Shown: positions 7,021 through 15,631 of the stretch, piece by piece
Layout of the letters: every line of letters starts with the position of its first letter
Position numbering within the stretch: the stretch's first letter is position 1
From: Clostridiales bacterium
Lineage (GTDB): Bacteria; Bacillota; Clostridia; Oscillospirales; UBA644
Direction: 5' to 3'
DNA length: 33,177 nucleotides
Assembly: GCA_016281915.1 (NCBI GenBank)
Contig: JAEEJO010000043.1
Coordinates: forward strand, 1-33,177
Translations under genes and position numbers: made by a program
Notes under the pieces: model-generated
What the model saw: only the letters and a program-made list of their open reading frames with translations
Database searches by the model: none
What the model was told of the DNA's origin: nothing

Positions 7021-7872
7021 TTACATATTCGTGTAGTTGAAAGATACAACGTGATCGGCGATAATGTGGCCCGTTTCTATTCCGCACGCCTCATTAAGTG
7101 CGCTGAACAGCGCGTTGGAATTCACTTCGCAGATAAGCGGACCGTTGGGAGTAAACAGCAGATCTATACCGCAGAAGTCAAGCCCCAGAATACCGGCGGC
7201 GTTAATGCAAAGAGTTGAAATTTCATCTGAAATATCTGCTTTAACAGCATGTCCTCCGATAGCAACGTTTGAGCGGAAGTCGTTGGCGTTCTCTCGAATA
7301 ACTGATCCGACAGCCTTTTTGCCTACCACGTACACTCTCTGATCGCGTCCTTTGCTTGATGCAATAAACTTCTGATAAAGATGGGGAGTTCGATAATACT
7401 TATTTTGGAAATCATAAACTTCCTCTTTGGATTCCAACAGAAAAACTTCTCTTCCCTGTGAACCGGAGGCGAGTTTTGCTACTACAGGCAGACCTAATTC
7501 GTCGCAGACTTTTTCGGTAAATTCTCTGAAAAAAACTTCGTTCGGAAAATAAGTAAGCGGATAGTCGATAGTTTCGGGAAGCGGAAAATCCGCTTTAAGC
7601 AGCTCATTTACCATTCTTTTGTCAGAACAGAGTTCAATTGACCCGATGTTGTTGAAAAGTCTTGTCCCTGAAATTTCCATTTTAATGCCAAGCGGAAAAT
7701 CTTTATCCAGAAAAACCGCTTTCTGAAAAAGTTCGCTGTCTGTTCTGGCTCTTGCTTCGATATTATTCAGTATCAGCGGTGTATTGCCTGACTTTTTGAT
7801 TCCTTCCGAAATGTTTTCGGCGCTGCTTCTGAAATAGGGGATCGAATGGTTTATGATTATTGGTATTTTCAT
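7021..7872 (-). CDS. RimK-like ATP-grasp ligase
   Basis: A 283-residue ATP-grasp enzyme related to RimK/LysX-type amino-acid or peptide ligases, which join a carboxylate to an amine through an acyl-phosphate. The N-terminal substrate-binding part (residues 1-90) includes FLDKD and IELCSDKRM. The ATP-grasp domain follows: LPVVAKLASGSQG is the glycine-rich loop, YQKFIASSKGRDQRVYVVG holds the purine-binding lysine and the DxRxxVVG motif, and CGIDLL plus CEVNSN hold the metal-binding acidic and Asn residues. The substrate cannot be told from sequence. Its ATG overlaps the TGA of the upstream PLP enzyme gene (ATGA), so the two are coupled and may act in one pathway. Confidence 0.85.
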   Translation of the reverse strand: MKIPIIINHSIPYFRSSAENISEGIKKSGNTPLILNNIEARARTDSELFQKAVFLDKDFPLGIKMEISGTRLFNNIGSIELCSDKRMVNELLKADFPLPETIDYPLTYFPNEVFFREFTEKVCDELGLPVVAKLASGSQGREVFLLESKEEVYDFQNKYYRTPHLYQKFIASSKGRDQRVYVVGKKAVGSVIRENANDFRSNVAIGGHAVKADISDEISTLCINAAGILGLDFCGIDLLFTPNGPLICEVNSNALFSALNEACGIETGHIIADHVVSFNYTNM

Positions 7873-9068
7873 TTTTTTTCACCGATATATTTTAACGCGG
7901 TGTCTACGGCATATTTGCCGCTTTCAAACGTGAGGCCTCCCTGCATATATGCGGTGTATGGAGGCTTGACAGGCGCATCTGCGGATATCTCTATTGATGC
8001 TCCTGAAATGAATCCTCCGGCAGCCATCACAACATCGCAGTCATAACCCGGCATAGCCCACGGTTCCGGTGTAACAAACGAATCTACGGGTGAACCGTGC
8101 TGTATTCCTTTGCAAAAAGCAAGAAGATCGTCCGGATTTCCGAAAGTGACGGTCTGAATGATATCTTCCCTGTCTTCGTCTTCACGAGGCGACACGTTAA
8201 ACCCTGCCGCCGACATCTTTTCTGCGGCATAAACGGCAGTCTTCAACGCCTGTGCAACGGTATGAGGCGCCATAAAGAAGCCCTGAAACATGTTTCTGAG
8301 TTCATCAAGCGTAGCTCCGCATTCCTTTCCAATTCCAACGGCAGTAAGCCTGTATGCGCAAAGCTCAACAAGATCTTTTTTCCCGCATATATATCCGCCG
8401 GTCCGCGCAATTCCGCCACCGGGGTTTTTGATCAGCGACCCTGCCATGAGGTCTGCGCCAACCGCAGTAGGTTCTTTTTCCCTTACAAATTCGCCGTAAC
8501 AGTTGTCCACAAACACAATTACGTCTCTTACGCTTTTGGCGGCAACAGAGACGGCATTGATATCTTCAAGGCTCAGCGTCTTTCTGTTTGTGTAACCGCG
8601 CGATCTCTGCATAAATACAAGTTTTACAGACGGATCTTCAGCAATCATATTTTTGAGCGTTTCCGTCTGAGGATGTCCGTCAGAATCGAGTTCGATTTCC
8701 TTATAACTGATCCCGAAATCCTTAAGAGATCCGTTGCCCGCTTCTCCTGTAATGCCGAATGTTTCGCAAAGCGTATCATAAGGCCTTCCTGTCACCGAAA
8801 GAATTGTATCACCGGGGCGCATTACCCCGAAAATCGCAGTGGCAAGAGTATGCGTTCCTGAAACGAACGTGTGTCTTACAAGGGCGTCTTCCGCTCCGAA
8901 TACGTCGGCAAACACTCTGTCAAGGATATCTCTTCCTCTGTCGTCGTATCCGTATCCCGTCGTTCCGTGCAGCATTGCTTCGGAAACCCTGTTTTCTCTG
9001 AATGCTTTAAGCACTCTTTCCGTATTGATCTGACATATATTGTCAATTTTTTCAAAAACACTGTTCAT
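7869..9068 (-). CDS. ynbB: PLP-dependent methionine gamma-lyase-like protein (YnbB family)
   Basis: A 399-residue fold-type I aminotransferase-like enzyme of the family annotated as methionine gamma-lyase or aluminium-resistance protein (B. subtilis YnbB). PLP-site landmarks are the N-terminal HGTTGYGYDDRGRD, a cofactor-phosphate region near GTHTLATAI, the cofactor-binding aspartate in VDNCYGE (Asp188) and the Schiff-base lysine in SLIKNPGGG (Lys214). Members are expected to act on sulfur amino acids, but few have been assayed. AGGA precedes the ATG by eight bases. It is the middle gene of a tight leftward operon: 15 bases after the URO-D-family gene, and overlapping the ATP-grasp gene by four bases. 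Confidence 0.9.
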   Translation of the reverse strand: MNSVFEKIDNICQINTERVLKAFRENRVSEAMLHGTTGYGYDDRGRDILDRVFADVFGAEDALVRHTFVSGTHTLATAIFGVMRPGDTILSVTGRPYDTLCETFGITGEAGNGSLKDFGISYKEIELDSDGHPQTETLKNMIAEDPSVKLVFMQRSRGYTNRKTLSLEDINAVSVAAKSVRDVIVFVDNCYGEFVREKEPTAVGADLMAGSLIKNPGGGIARTGGYICGKKDLVELCAYRLTAVGIGKECGATLDELRNMFQGFFMAPHTVAQALKTAVYAAEKMSAAGFNVSPREDEDREDIIQTVTFGNPDDLLAFCKGIQHGSPVDSFVTPEPWAMPGYDCDVVMAAGGFISGASIEISADAPVKPPYTAYMQGGLTFESGKYAVDTALKYIGEKK

Positions 9069-9083
9069 ACGTTAATTCCTGCT

Positions 9084-10082
9084 TTATTTATGTTCAAGTG
9101 CAGCGTCAATCATTGCACAAAGATTTTCATACGGCACGTCTGCCTGTATTTCCTGCGATGAAGAAGTGATATATCCGCCGTTTTTGCTCATAAGCTCTAT
9201 CGTTGCGTGTGTTTCTGCAGCAACCTCCTGAGGAGTTCCGTAGGGGAGCGTTCTCTGTGTTGAAATTCCTCCCCAGAAAGTAAGTTTGCTGCCGTATTCG
9301 GATTTAAGAAATTCAATGTCCATGCATTCAGGCTGAACAGGATTCAATACGTCTAGGCCCATTTCAACAAGGTCCGGAATAATCACGTCGATACATCCGC
9401 ATGAATGGACCCATACGTCTTTTCCTGCATCATGAATAAGGTCGTATTCTTTCTTTTCGCCGGGAGCGATCATATCTCTCCATGATTCGGGGGACATAAG
9501 CAGTGATCTCTGTGATCCCCAGTCGCTGCCGAGCAGAACGCCGTCCGGTTCGGGAAGATAGATTATGTTTTCTATCATAACCATATTCTTGTCTATTATT
9601 TTATCCAGCAGCGCCTGTGCGTATTCCGGTTCTCCGGCCATATCAGCAAGAAAATTTTCTATTCCTCTTGAAAAATACGCTTTTTCAAAATGACTTCCGA
9701 AAATCTGAACTAGAATATAGCATCCGGTTTCCTCTTTTATCATTTTCATTCTGTCCGAAAACTGCTGAACGCTCGGACCGCATCCGACTGTTCTGGGAAG
9801 ACGCTTTGGGATGTCGAAACCGAAATCCGAATCAATAAGCCCGTACCATGTCCACCACGGTGGTTCTATCGGAAATACGTCGTTTCCGATAGCGAGACGG
9901 ACTGCGTCATATTTGCCGAGCTTTCCGCTTTCATATAATTTTTTTGCAACAGGCGTTTTATACCGCTCATAAAGCGGATCCGTATATTTTTCTATCCCGT
10001 CCCCCGCAAGATGTATGCAGGACGGAACTTTTCCTGTATTTTCATGGCAGATTGCGCTTTTTACAAGCTCTCTTTTGGTCAT
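9084..10082 (-). CDS. Uroporphyrinogen decarboxylase-family protein (methyltransferase-like)
   Basis: A 332-residue TIM-barrel protein of the URO-D superfamily, closer to the MtaA/CmuA-type branch than to HemE. HSCGC (His226, Cys228) fits the zinc-thiolate site of the methyltransferase branch. Other landmarks are GLDVLNPVQPE, LTFWGGISTQ and TLPYGTPQEV. No heme-synthesis gene is nearby, which also argues against HemE. The start at 10082 has GGAG ten bases upstream; the frame is open for 29 further codons, but those would run through the promoter. It is first in an operon with a PLP sulfur-amino-acid enzyme and an ATP-grasp ligase. A methyl-transfer role is inferred from the branch, and the methyl donor and acceptor are unknown. 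Family members of this kind are often misannotated as HemE. Confidence 0.8.
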   Translation of the reverse strand: MTKRELVKSAICHENTGKVPSCIHLAGDGIEKYTDPLYERYKTPVAKKLYESGKLGKYDAVRLAIGNDVFPIEPPWWTWYGLIDSDFGFDIPKRLPRTVGCGPSVQQFSDRMKMIKEETGCYILVQIFGSHFEKAYFSRGIENFLADMAGEPEYAQALLDKIIDKNMVMIENIIYLPEPDGVLLGSDWGSQRSLLMSPESWRDMIAPGEKKEYDLIHDAGKDVWVHSCGCIDVIIPDLVEMGLDVLNPVQPECMDIEFLKSEYGSKLTFWGGISTQRTLPYGTPQEVAAETHATIELMSKNGGYITSSSQEIQADVPYENLCAMIDAALEHK

Positions 10083-10121
10083 TTTGAATTTACTCCGTAA
10101 GGCGGTAATAATATTTATCAA

Positions 10122-10150
10122 ATTATACCACACGTATGGAATTTTGTCAA
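10122..10150 (-). promoter_or_regulatory. Sigma-A promoter for the URO-D/PLP/ATP-grasp operon
   Basis: Read leftward, TTGACA (10145-10150) and TATAAT (10122-10127) are perfect consensus boxes separated by 17 bases. The leader to the start codon is only about 30 bases, which confirms the internal ATG at 10082. Confidence 0.85.
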
Positions 10151-10190
10151 CAAACATGATCAAAATCATTGATAATATTCCCTGAATCGC

Positions 10191-10219
10191 TTGACAAACA
10201 ATTAATCATATGATAAAAT
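10191..10219 (+). promoter_or_regulatory. Sigma-A promoter for the GH31 gene
   Basis: TTGACA (10191-10196) and TAAAAT (10214-10219) are separated by 17 bases. It diverges from the leftward promoter at 10122-10150; the two -35 boxes are 40 bases apart, so one regulator could act on both. I see no clear operator palindrome between them. Confidence 0.75.
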
Positions 10220-10253
10220 CTTAAACAGCATACATATGAAGGAGGCATCGTAA

Positions 10254-12566
10254 ATGCTTTATACAGATCCGAGAAAATCATATTCGATCGTTAAGACCGA
10301 ACGAGTAAATGACAGCCTTATTTTAACGTCAGAGAGGGGTATTTTGCGGATTTCACCGCAGAACGCAAACATAATACGAATAAATTACAGTGAAAACGGC
10401 GCTTTGTCCGAAGAATACGGACTGGGAATTGTTTTCCGCGGTTCATATTCCGACTGGAAGTTTTCGGAAACGCCTATGGACGTTACCGTTACAACCTCTG
10501 AAATCAGTTTGACGGTCAATAAAAAAACTTCCTCGATATCATACTTTGACATATCCGGCAATCTTCTGTTGAAAGAAGCGGATTTCCAGAGCAAGTATAT
10601 CTGTTATTACGACACAACGCAGACGGTAGCTGATGAGAATACCGTTGTTGAAGAGATCGAGACACCAGACGGAATCAAAAAAACGATAAAGCAGGCCACT
10701 AAAGTGTTTGACAGAAGACTCTGCAATACAAAGCTCAGCCTTCAGTTCAAGGATGACGAAAAAATATATGGGCTTGGTCAGTCTCCTGACGGCGCTCTGA
10801 ATCTTCGCGGAACAACACAGTATATCCACCAGGCTAATATGAAAATCGCTATTCCGTTCTTCCTTTCAACAGAAGGATACGGTATACTTTCGGGAACCGA
10901 CGGAACTGCAATATTCAATGATAACGCAGATGGCGCATACCTGTTTACCGACGCTGATACAGAAATGGATTTTTATTTCATTTACGGTCCTGAATTTGAT
11001 GATATTATAAAGGGCTACCGTTTCCTTACGGGAAAAGCCGTTATGCTTCCCAAATGGGCTTTCGGATATATTCAATCTCAGGAACGGTATGAATCTCAGA
11101 AGGAAATTATCGACACTGTAGAGAAATTTGAATCTCTCGGTCTCGGTCTCGACTGCATAGTTCAGGACTGGTCGTCATGGATACCGGGACACTGGGGCGA
11201 AAAACGCCTTGACCCTGAAGCATTTCCCGATGTGCCGGAAATGATCAGAACACTTGATGAAAAGAACGTTCACTTTATGCTGTCCATATGGGCAAATCCT
11301 GCAGCATGTACTGATGACTACAAGGAGTTTGCTGAAAAAGGAATGTTCTTCCCTGCTTCAAACACTTATAATGCATTTGACCCCAAGGCGCGCGCAACAT
11401 ATTGGAAACAGCTTAAAGCCGGCGTCTGGGATAAAGGCATCAAAGCATTCTGGTGCGATTCATCAGAGCCGTTTACTCCCGAATGGACCCTTGATGAACC
11501 TATTGCCCCGTATATGTATCAGAATTTCCTCAGAGATGCATCTCAGTTTATGCCGAGAGATCTTGCAAATGCGTACGGGCTTGCACACAGCATGACTATA
11601 TATGACGGACAGCGTTCCGTAACCGATAAATACAGAGTCTGCAACCTGACAAGAAGCACGTTTACCGGAGGACAGAGATACGGCGTTATTTTATGGTCGG
11701 GAGATATTTCTGCAAGGTGGGAAGTATTGAGAAAACAGATCCCGGCAGGTCTTAACTTCTGTGCCAGCGGTCTCCCGTACTGGACGCTAGATATCGGTGC
11801 ATTCTTTGTCAGAAGAGGTCCGAACTGGTTCTGGAACGGAGATTATGATAAAACAACGGACGATCTCGGCTACAGGGAACTCTTTACACGCTGGTTCCAG
11901 CTTGGTTCTTTCCTTCCCATATTCAGAGCTCACGGCACAGAGGCACGCAGAGAACCGTGGAACTACGGAAAAGAGGGAGAGATGTTCTATGATGCGATAA
12001 AAGCAGCAACAGAACTGCGTTATTCTCTTTTGCCGTATATTTATTCCTGTGCTGCAGACGTTTATTTCAATGATGCAACGATCCTTCGTATGCTTGCTTT
12101 TGACTTCAGAAACGATGCTGAGGCATGTGAAATCAAAGATCAGTTTATGTTCGGCAAGAGCATAATGGTCTGCCCTGTTACGCATCCGATGTATTACAGT
12201 ATAAACTCGGAAAAAATAGAGAATCCCGATTTTACACGCAAAGTATATCTTCCCGCAGGAACCGACTGGTACGACTTCCGTACAAGACAGAAATACGCCG
12301 GAGGAACGTGGATAACCGTAAAAGCTGAGATCGACACGATACCATTGTTTGTAAAAGCCGGCAGCATAATACCCATGATAGCACCTGTCCGCAATACAGC
12401 ACAGGCAAAGAATTCCGAGATCGAATACCGTATCTACCCCGGTAAAGATGCCGATTTCACACTTTATGACGACCTCGGAGACGGATATTCCTATGAAAAG
12501 GGCGATTACCGTATCAGCAAACTTCATTGGAACGATTCGGAAAGCAAGCTTGAAATAATCAAATAA
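10254..12566 (+). CDS. GH31-family glycosidase (alpha-glucosidase/alpha-xylosidase type)
   Basis: A 770-residue glycoside hydrolase family 31 enzyme. After an N-terminal beta-sandwich of about 240 residues, the TIM barrel shows LDCIVQDWSSW, the nucleophile motif FWCDSSEP with Asp402, and the acid/base region LWSGDIS with Asp484. LPYWTLDIGAF and FRAHGTEARREPW follow. The end (about 650-770) is the C-terminal beta domains typical of the family, ending in the GKDADFTLYDDLGDGYSYE motif. There is no signal peptide, so it acts in the cytoplasm on imported oligosaccharides or glycosides. Substrate choice between alpha-glucoside and alpha-xyloside is not decided by what I can see. GGAGG lies eight bases before the ATG. 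It is a monocistronic unit with its own promoter and terminator. Confidence 0.93.
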   Translation: MLYTDPRKSYSIVKTERVNDSLILTSERGILRISPQNANIIRINYSENGALSEEYGLGIVFRGSYSDWKFSETPMDVTVTTSEISLTVNKKTSSISYFDISGNLLLKEADFQSKYICYYDTTQTVADENTVVEEIETPDGIKKTIKQATKVFDRRLCNTKLSLQFKDDEKIYGLGQSPDGALNLRGTTQYIHQANMKIAIPFFLSTEGYGILSGTDGTAIFNDNADGAYLFTDADTEMDFYFIYGPEFDDIIKGYRFLTGKAVMLPKWAFGYIQSQERYESQKEIIDTVEKFESLGLGLDCIVQDWSSWIPGHWGEKRLDPEAFPDVPEMIRTLDEKNVHFMLSIWANPAACTDDYKEFAEKGMFFPASNTYNAFDPKARATYWKQLKAGVWDKGIKAFWCDSSEPFTPEWTLDEPIAPYMYQNFLRDASQFMPRDLANAYGLAHSMTIYDGQRSVTDKYRVCNLTRSTFTGGQRYGVILWSGDISARWEVLRKQIPAGLNFCASGLPYWTLDIGAFFVRRGPNWFWNGDYDKTTDDLGYRELFTRWFQLGSFLPIFRAHGTEARREPWNYGKEGEMFYDAIKAATELRYSLLPYIYSCAADVYFNDATILRMLAFDFRNDAEACEIKDQFMFGKSIMVCPVTHPMYYSINSEKIENPDFTRKVYLPAGTDWYDFRTRQKYAGGTWITVKAEIDTIPLFVKAGSIIPMIAPVRNTAQAKNSEIEYRIYPGKDADFTLYDDLGDGYSYEKGDYRISKLHWNDSESKLEIIK

Positions 12567-12573
12567 CAGATAT

Positions 12574-12606
12574 GAAACAGGATAACTCTTTTATCCTGTT
12601 TCTTTT
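12574..12606 (+). terminator. Intrinsic terminator after the GH31 gene
   Basis: A perfect 12-bp stem (GAAACAGGATAA and TTATCCTGTTTC) with a five-base loop is followed directly by TTTTTATCTTTTTC. It begins eight bases after the stop codon. Confidence 0.9.
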
Positions 12607-12629
12607 TATCTTTTTCATACCGCATCTTG

Positions 12630-12658
12630 TTGACAAATCACCTGCATTATGTTATACT
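12630..12658 (+). promoter_or_regulatory. Sigma-A promoter for the GtaA-type gene
   Basis: TTGACA (12630-12635) and TATACT (12653-12658) are separated by 17 bases, giving a start near 12665. This excludes an in-frame codon at 12649 as the gene start and supports the ATG at 12697. Confidence 0.8.
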
Positions 12659-12696
12659 TTCATAAATTATCAAAGTATGATTACGAGGTGTCAAAT

Positions 12697-14604
12697 ATGA
12701 AATTACGTCCTCCCGCATATCCGCTTATATCCGTTGATCCGTATTTCTCGGTATGGGCTATGACCGATAAACTCACAGACGACTGCACAAAACATTGGAC
12801 AGGCACTCCTAACTCGATATTGGGAACGGTCTCTGTTGACGGAGAATCTTTCGGCTTTATGGGCAAAACGGGCTTTGAGCCTCTTACTCAGGTAGCATGC
12901 GACGTCGAGGCAATGTCGACGAGATATGTTTTCGAATCACCTAAAATACGTCTTTTCGCTACATTTTTTTCTCCCCGAATTCTTGACGATCCTGAAATAT
13001 TATCAAGACCGATTTCATATCTGTTCCTTCAATATGCTTCTCTTGACGGCGAAGAACATGAAGTCAAAGCTACTGTATCCGTTTCAGAGGAACTTTGTCT
13101 TGACAAAAAAGGCCAGTCACCTGTAGATGTAGAAACGTTCGAACTTGAAGACGGCATAGTCTGCGCTAAAATGGGCAATTCCGTTCAGAACGTTCTGAAC
13201 AGGAGCGGTGATAATATACGCATTGACTGGGGCTTCGTCTATCTCGCTTCAAACGGAGAAAATGCCGTATCTTCATCTCTGACTGCTGACGATGGAATGA
13301 CGTATATCAGTATTTCAAGCGATATTTGCGACTGTTGCGGCGCAATGTTCGTTTTCGCTTACGATGACGTTTATTCAATAGAATATTTAGGGAAAAAACT
13401 TAAATCTGTATGGAATAAGGAGGGAAAAACGATCACACAGCTTCTCCCCGAGGCTTTTGATGATTATCCCGGACTTTACGCCGATGCAAAGGTAATATCC
13501 GATGAACTCTTTGCCGATGCTGTCATGGCTGGCGGGGAAAAATATGCGGAGCTTCTTTTGCTTGCTTACAGACAGTCCGTTTCCGCGCATAAATTAGTGG
13601 AAGACGATAACGGAGAGCTGTTGTTTATATCAAAAGAATGCTTTTCAAACGGCTGCGCGGCAACGGTAGACGTCAGCTATCCGTCAATACCTCTTTATCT
13701 CCTTTACAATCCCGAGCTTGTCAAAGCAATGATGCGTCCGATCATACGGTTTGCAAATAGCGATAAGTGGCGTTTTGACTTTGCACCTCATGACTGCGGA
13801 CAGTATCCGCTTGTCAACGGACAGGTTTATGGAGATAACGCTTCGGAGGTTAACCAGATGCCTGTTGAAGAGTGCGGAAATATGCTGATAATGCTTGCAA
13901 ATATTTGCATTGCCGAAAAGGATGCTTCTTTTGCGGAAGAAAATATCGATCTTTACAGAAAATGGGCAAAATACCTTCTCAAATACGGCAGGGATCCTCA
14001 GAATCAGCTTTGCACCGATGATTTTGCAGGACATCTTGCACACAACTGCAACCTTTCAATCAAGGCGATAATGGGTATCGCGGGTTTATCGGTTGTAATG
14101 GATATGCTCGGTCAGGAAGAAGAGAGCGACTATTACTTCGAACAGGCTTCCGATATGGCGATCGAATGGGCTGAAACTGCTGCGGACAGAAACGGAGGTT
14201 ATCGCCTCGCATTCGACCGCCCCGATACGTTCAGCATGAAGTATAATATGATATGGGATAAACTTTGGGGCACCGGTATGTTCCCGAGGCAGGTAATAGA
14301 TGCTGAGCTTATGTCAAATCTGACTCATATGCGTCCATACGGTCTTCCTCTTGATTCAAGAAAAGAGTATACAAAGTCTGACTGGCTTGTTTGGACTGCT
14401 GCTCTTGCTTCCGACAGAAAAGTTTTTGAAACATTTACCGATCCGCTCTGGTATGCATACAACTTTTCAAAGAGCCGCGTCCCTCTTACCGACTGGTATG
14501 ATACCGTTACCGCAACACAGGTAGGTTTTCAGAACAGAACCGTAATAGGCGGACTTTTTATCCGTCTTCTCGATTTCAGGGGAAACGTTAACCTGTATTC
14601 GTGA
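12697..14604 (+). CDS. GtaA-type six-hairpin family protein (DUF4964/5127/4965/1793 architecture)
   Basis: A 635-residue protein of the family annotated glutaminase A in fungi and DUF4965 protein in bacteria. The N-terminal signature is PPAYPLISVDPYFSVWA, then KHWTGTPNSILG. The C-terminal (alpha/alpha)6 part includes DFAPHDCGQYPLVNGQ, MPVEECGNMLIMLANI, MGIAGLSVVMDMLG and the terminal LTDWYDTVTATQVGFQNRTV. Few members have been tested; the fold is that of six-hairpin glycosidases, so glycosidase activity is as likely as glutaminase. There is no signal peptide, so it is cytoplasmic, unlike the secreted fungal enzyme. GAGGTG lies six bases before the ATG. It follows the GH31 gene but has its own promoter. 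The pair may degrade one glycoside, which is inference from position. Confidence 0.85.
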   Translation: MKLRPPAYPLISVDPYFSVWAMTDKLTDDCTKHWTGTPNSILGTVSVDGESFGFMGKTGFEPLTQVACDVEAMSTRYVFESPKIRLFATFFSPRILDDPEILSRPISYLFLQYASLDGEEHEVKATVSVSEELCLDKKGQSPVDVETFELEDGIVCAKMGNSVQNVLNRSGDNIRIDWGFVYLASNGENAVSSSLTADDGMTYISISSDICDCCGAMFVFAYDDVYSIEYLGKKLKSVWNKEGKTITQLLPEAFDDYPGLYADAKVISDELFADAVMAGGEKYAELLLLAYRQSVSAHKLVEDDNGELLFISKECFSNGCAATVDVSYPSIPLYLLYNPELVKAMMRPIIRFANSDKWRFDFAPHDCGQYPLVNGQVYGDNASEVNQMPVEECGNMLIMLANICIAEKDASFAEENIDLYRKWAKYLLKYGRDPQNQLCTDDFAGHLAHNCNLSIKAIMGIAGLSVVMDMLGQEEESDYYFEQASDMAIEWAETAADRNGGYRLAFDRPDTFSMKYNMIWDKLWGTGMFPRQVIDAELMSNLTHMRPYGLPLDSRKEYTKSDWLVWTAALASDRKVFETFTDPLWYAYNFSKSRVPLTDWYDTVTATQVGFQNRTVIGGLFIRLLDFRGNVNLYS

Positions 14605-14706
14605 TAATTACTCTTATTTCCAATAATAATTATGAAAGAATCTGCTCCCGGCATAATTCAGATGCTTTATTCTGAATATGTATGCCGCAGCTGATAAGTA
14701 TGCACT

Positions 14707-15462
14707 ATGTTCGATACACACGCTCATCTTGACGATATAAAGTTTGACGAAGATCGCGATTCGGTTATTGATTCGTATATCCTCCACGGCGGAAGATACC
14801 TCGTAAATGCTTCCTCTGATATTTCCTCTTCTCATGCAAGCATCGCACTTGCTGAAAAATATGATTTTATTTATGCTGCTGTCGGTGTTCATCCGCATGA
14901 AACCGAAAAAATGACAAACGATATGCTTGACGAGATAGTCAGGATTTGGAATCATAAAAAATGCGTTGCAATAGGGGAGATCGGGCTGGACTACTATTAC
15001 GATTTTTCCGATCGTGACACTCAGCGTAAATGGTTTTATAATCAGCTTGAACTTGCCTCAGATCTTGATGCGCCGGTCGTTATTCATGACAGAGAAGCGC
15101 ATTCGGAATGTTTTGAGGCTGTAAAGAGAACAGGCGTCAGAGGCGTTTTTCATTGCTACAGCGGCTCATGGGAGATGGCAAAAGAGCTTCTCAAAATCGG
15201 GTTTTATGTTTCATTTACGGGATCCGTTACTTTTAAGAATGCGAAAAAAACGGTCGAAGTTGCTGCTAACGCACCGATTGACAGGATTATGATTGAAACG
15301 GATAGCCCGTATCTTGCGCCTGTTCCTCTACGCGGAACAAGAAACAAACCGGAAAACGTTTATCTTGTAGCAGATACGATCGCACGGATAAGAGGCGTAA
15401 CAACCGAATATATAATAGAGAAAACAGAGGAAAACGGAAAACGTCTGTTTGGTATTGACTGA
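14707..15462 (+). CDS. tatD: TatD-family metal-dependent DNase
   Basis: A 251-residue TIM-barrel metallohydrolase, full length for the TatD family (3'-5' DNA exonuclease and related deoxyribonuclease activities). Metal ligands and signatures are visible in order: the N-terminal HxH (THAHLDD, His5 and His7), GEIGLDYYYD with the bridging glutamate, VIHDREAH, GVFHCYSGS, and ETDSPYLAPVP with the catalytic aspartate. RGTRNKPENV is the usual C-terminal loop. I see no good ribosome binding site or promoter in the 100 bases before the ATG; that gap holds a short stem (ATTCAGA at 14656 and TCTGAAT at 14671) without a T tract. It may be read from the upstream transcript. Confidence 0.93.
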   Translation: MFDTHAHLDDIKFDEDRDSVIDSYILHGGRYLVNASSDISSSHASIALAEKYDFIYAAVGVHPHETEKMTNDMLDEIVRIWNHKKCVAIGEIGLDYYYDFSDRDTQRKWFYNQLELASDLDAPVVIHDREAHSECFEAVKRTGVRGVFHCYSGSWEMAKELLKIGFYVSFTGSVTFKNAKKTVEVAANAPIDRIMIETDSPYLAPVPLRGTRNKPENVYLVADTIARIRGVTTEYIIEKTEENGKRLFGID

Positions 15463-15540
15463 TTAATGTTTAAATTGGTAAAACGAACTCTTTATATCTC
15501 GTAACGTCTGCTTTTGTCAAAAAAAAGTTTCTTTTACCTA

Positions 15541-15569
15541 TTGCTTTTTTTTGATATATATGATATAAT
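15541..15569 (+). promoter_or_regulatory. Extended -10 promoter of the rimP-ribF operon
   Basis: TTGCTT (15541-15546) and TATAAT (15564-15569) are separated by 17 bases, and TGA directly before TATAAT forms an extended -10. The start is expected near 15576. The preceding gap (15463-15540) is A/T-rich; it contains only a loose 12-bp complement (15478-15489 with 15528-15539), too weak to call a terminator. Confidence 0.8.
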
Positions 15570-15580
15570 CTAAATTAGAT

Positions 15581-15602
15581 AAGAGCGGCAACAACCGCTC
15601 TT
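15581..15602 (+). promoter_or_regulatory. Hairpin at the 5' end of the rimP operon leader
   Basis: A perfect 8-bp stem (AAGAGCGG and CCGCTCTT) with loop CAACAA begins about five bases after the predicted transcription start. It ends 29 bases before the rimP ATG. It has no T tract after it, so it is not a simple terminator. It could protect the 5' end of a 7.9-kb mRNA or be a regulatory site. Confidence 0.6.
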
Positions 15603-15631
15603 AACAGTTTATTAAGGAGATTTTCTTTCGA

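Noticed and set aside
8097..8861. A 254-codon open frame on the plus strand
   Set aside because: It lies wholly antisense to the PLP-enzyme gene, has no ribosome binding site and no recognisable domain; its length follows from codon bias of the real gene.
9084..10082. Heme-synthesis enzyme HemE
   Set aside because: The HSCG site, the GGISTQ segment and the lack of heme genes nearby fit the methyltransferase-like branch better.
11787..12527. A 246-codon open frame on the minus strand
   Set aside because: It is antisense to the clearly conserved GH31 catalytic and C-terminal domains and shows Cys/Phe/Ile-rich shadow composition.
15478..15539. Terminator after tatD
   Set aside because: The two arms match in 10 of 12 positions, but the loop is 38 bases and the T run begins several bases beyond; too weak.
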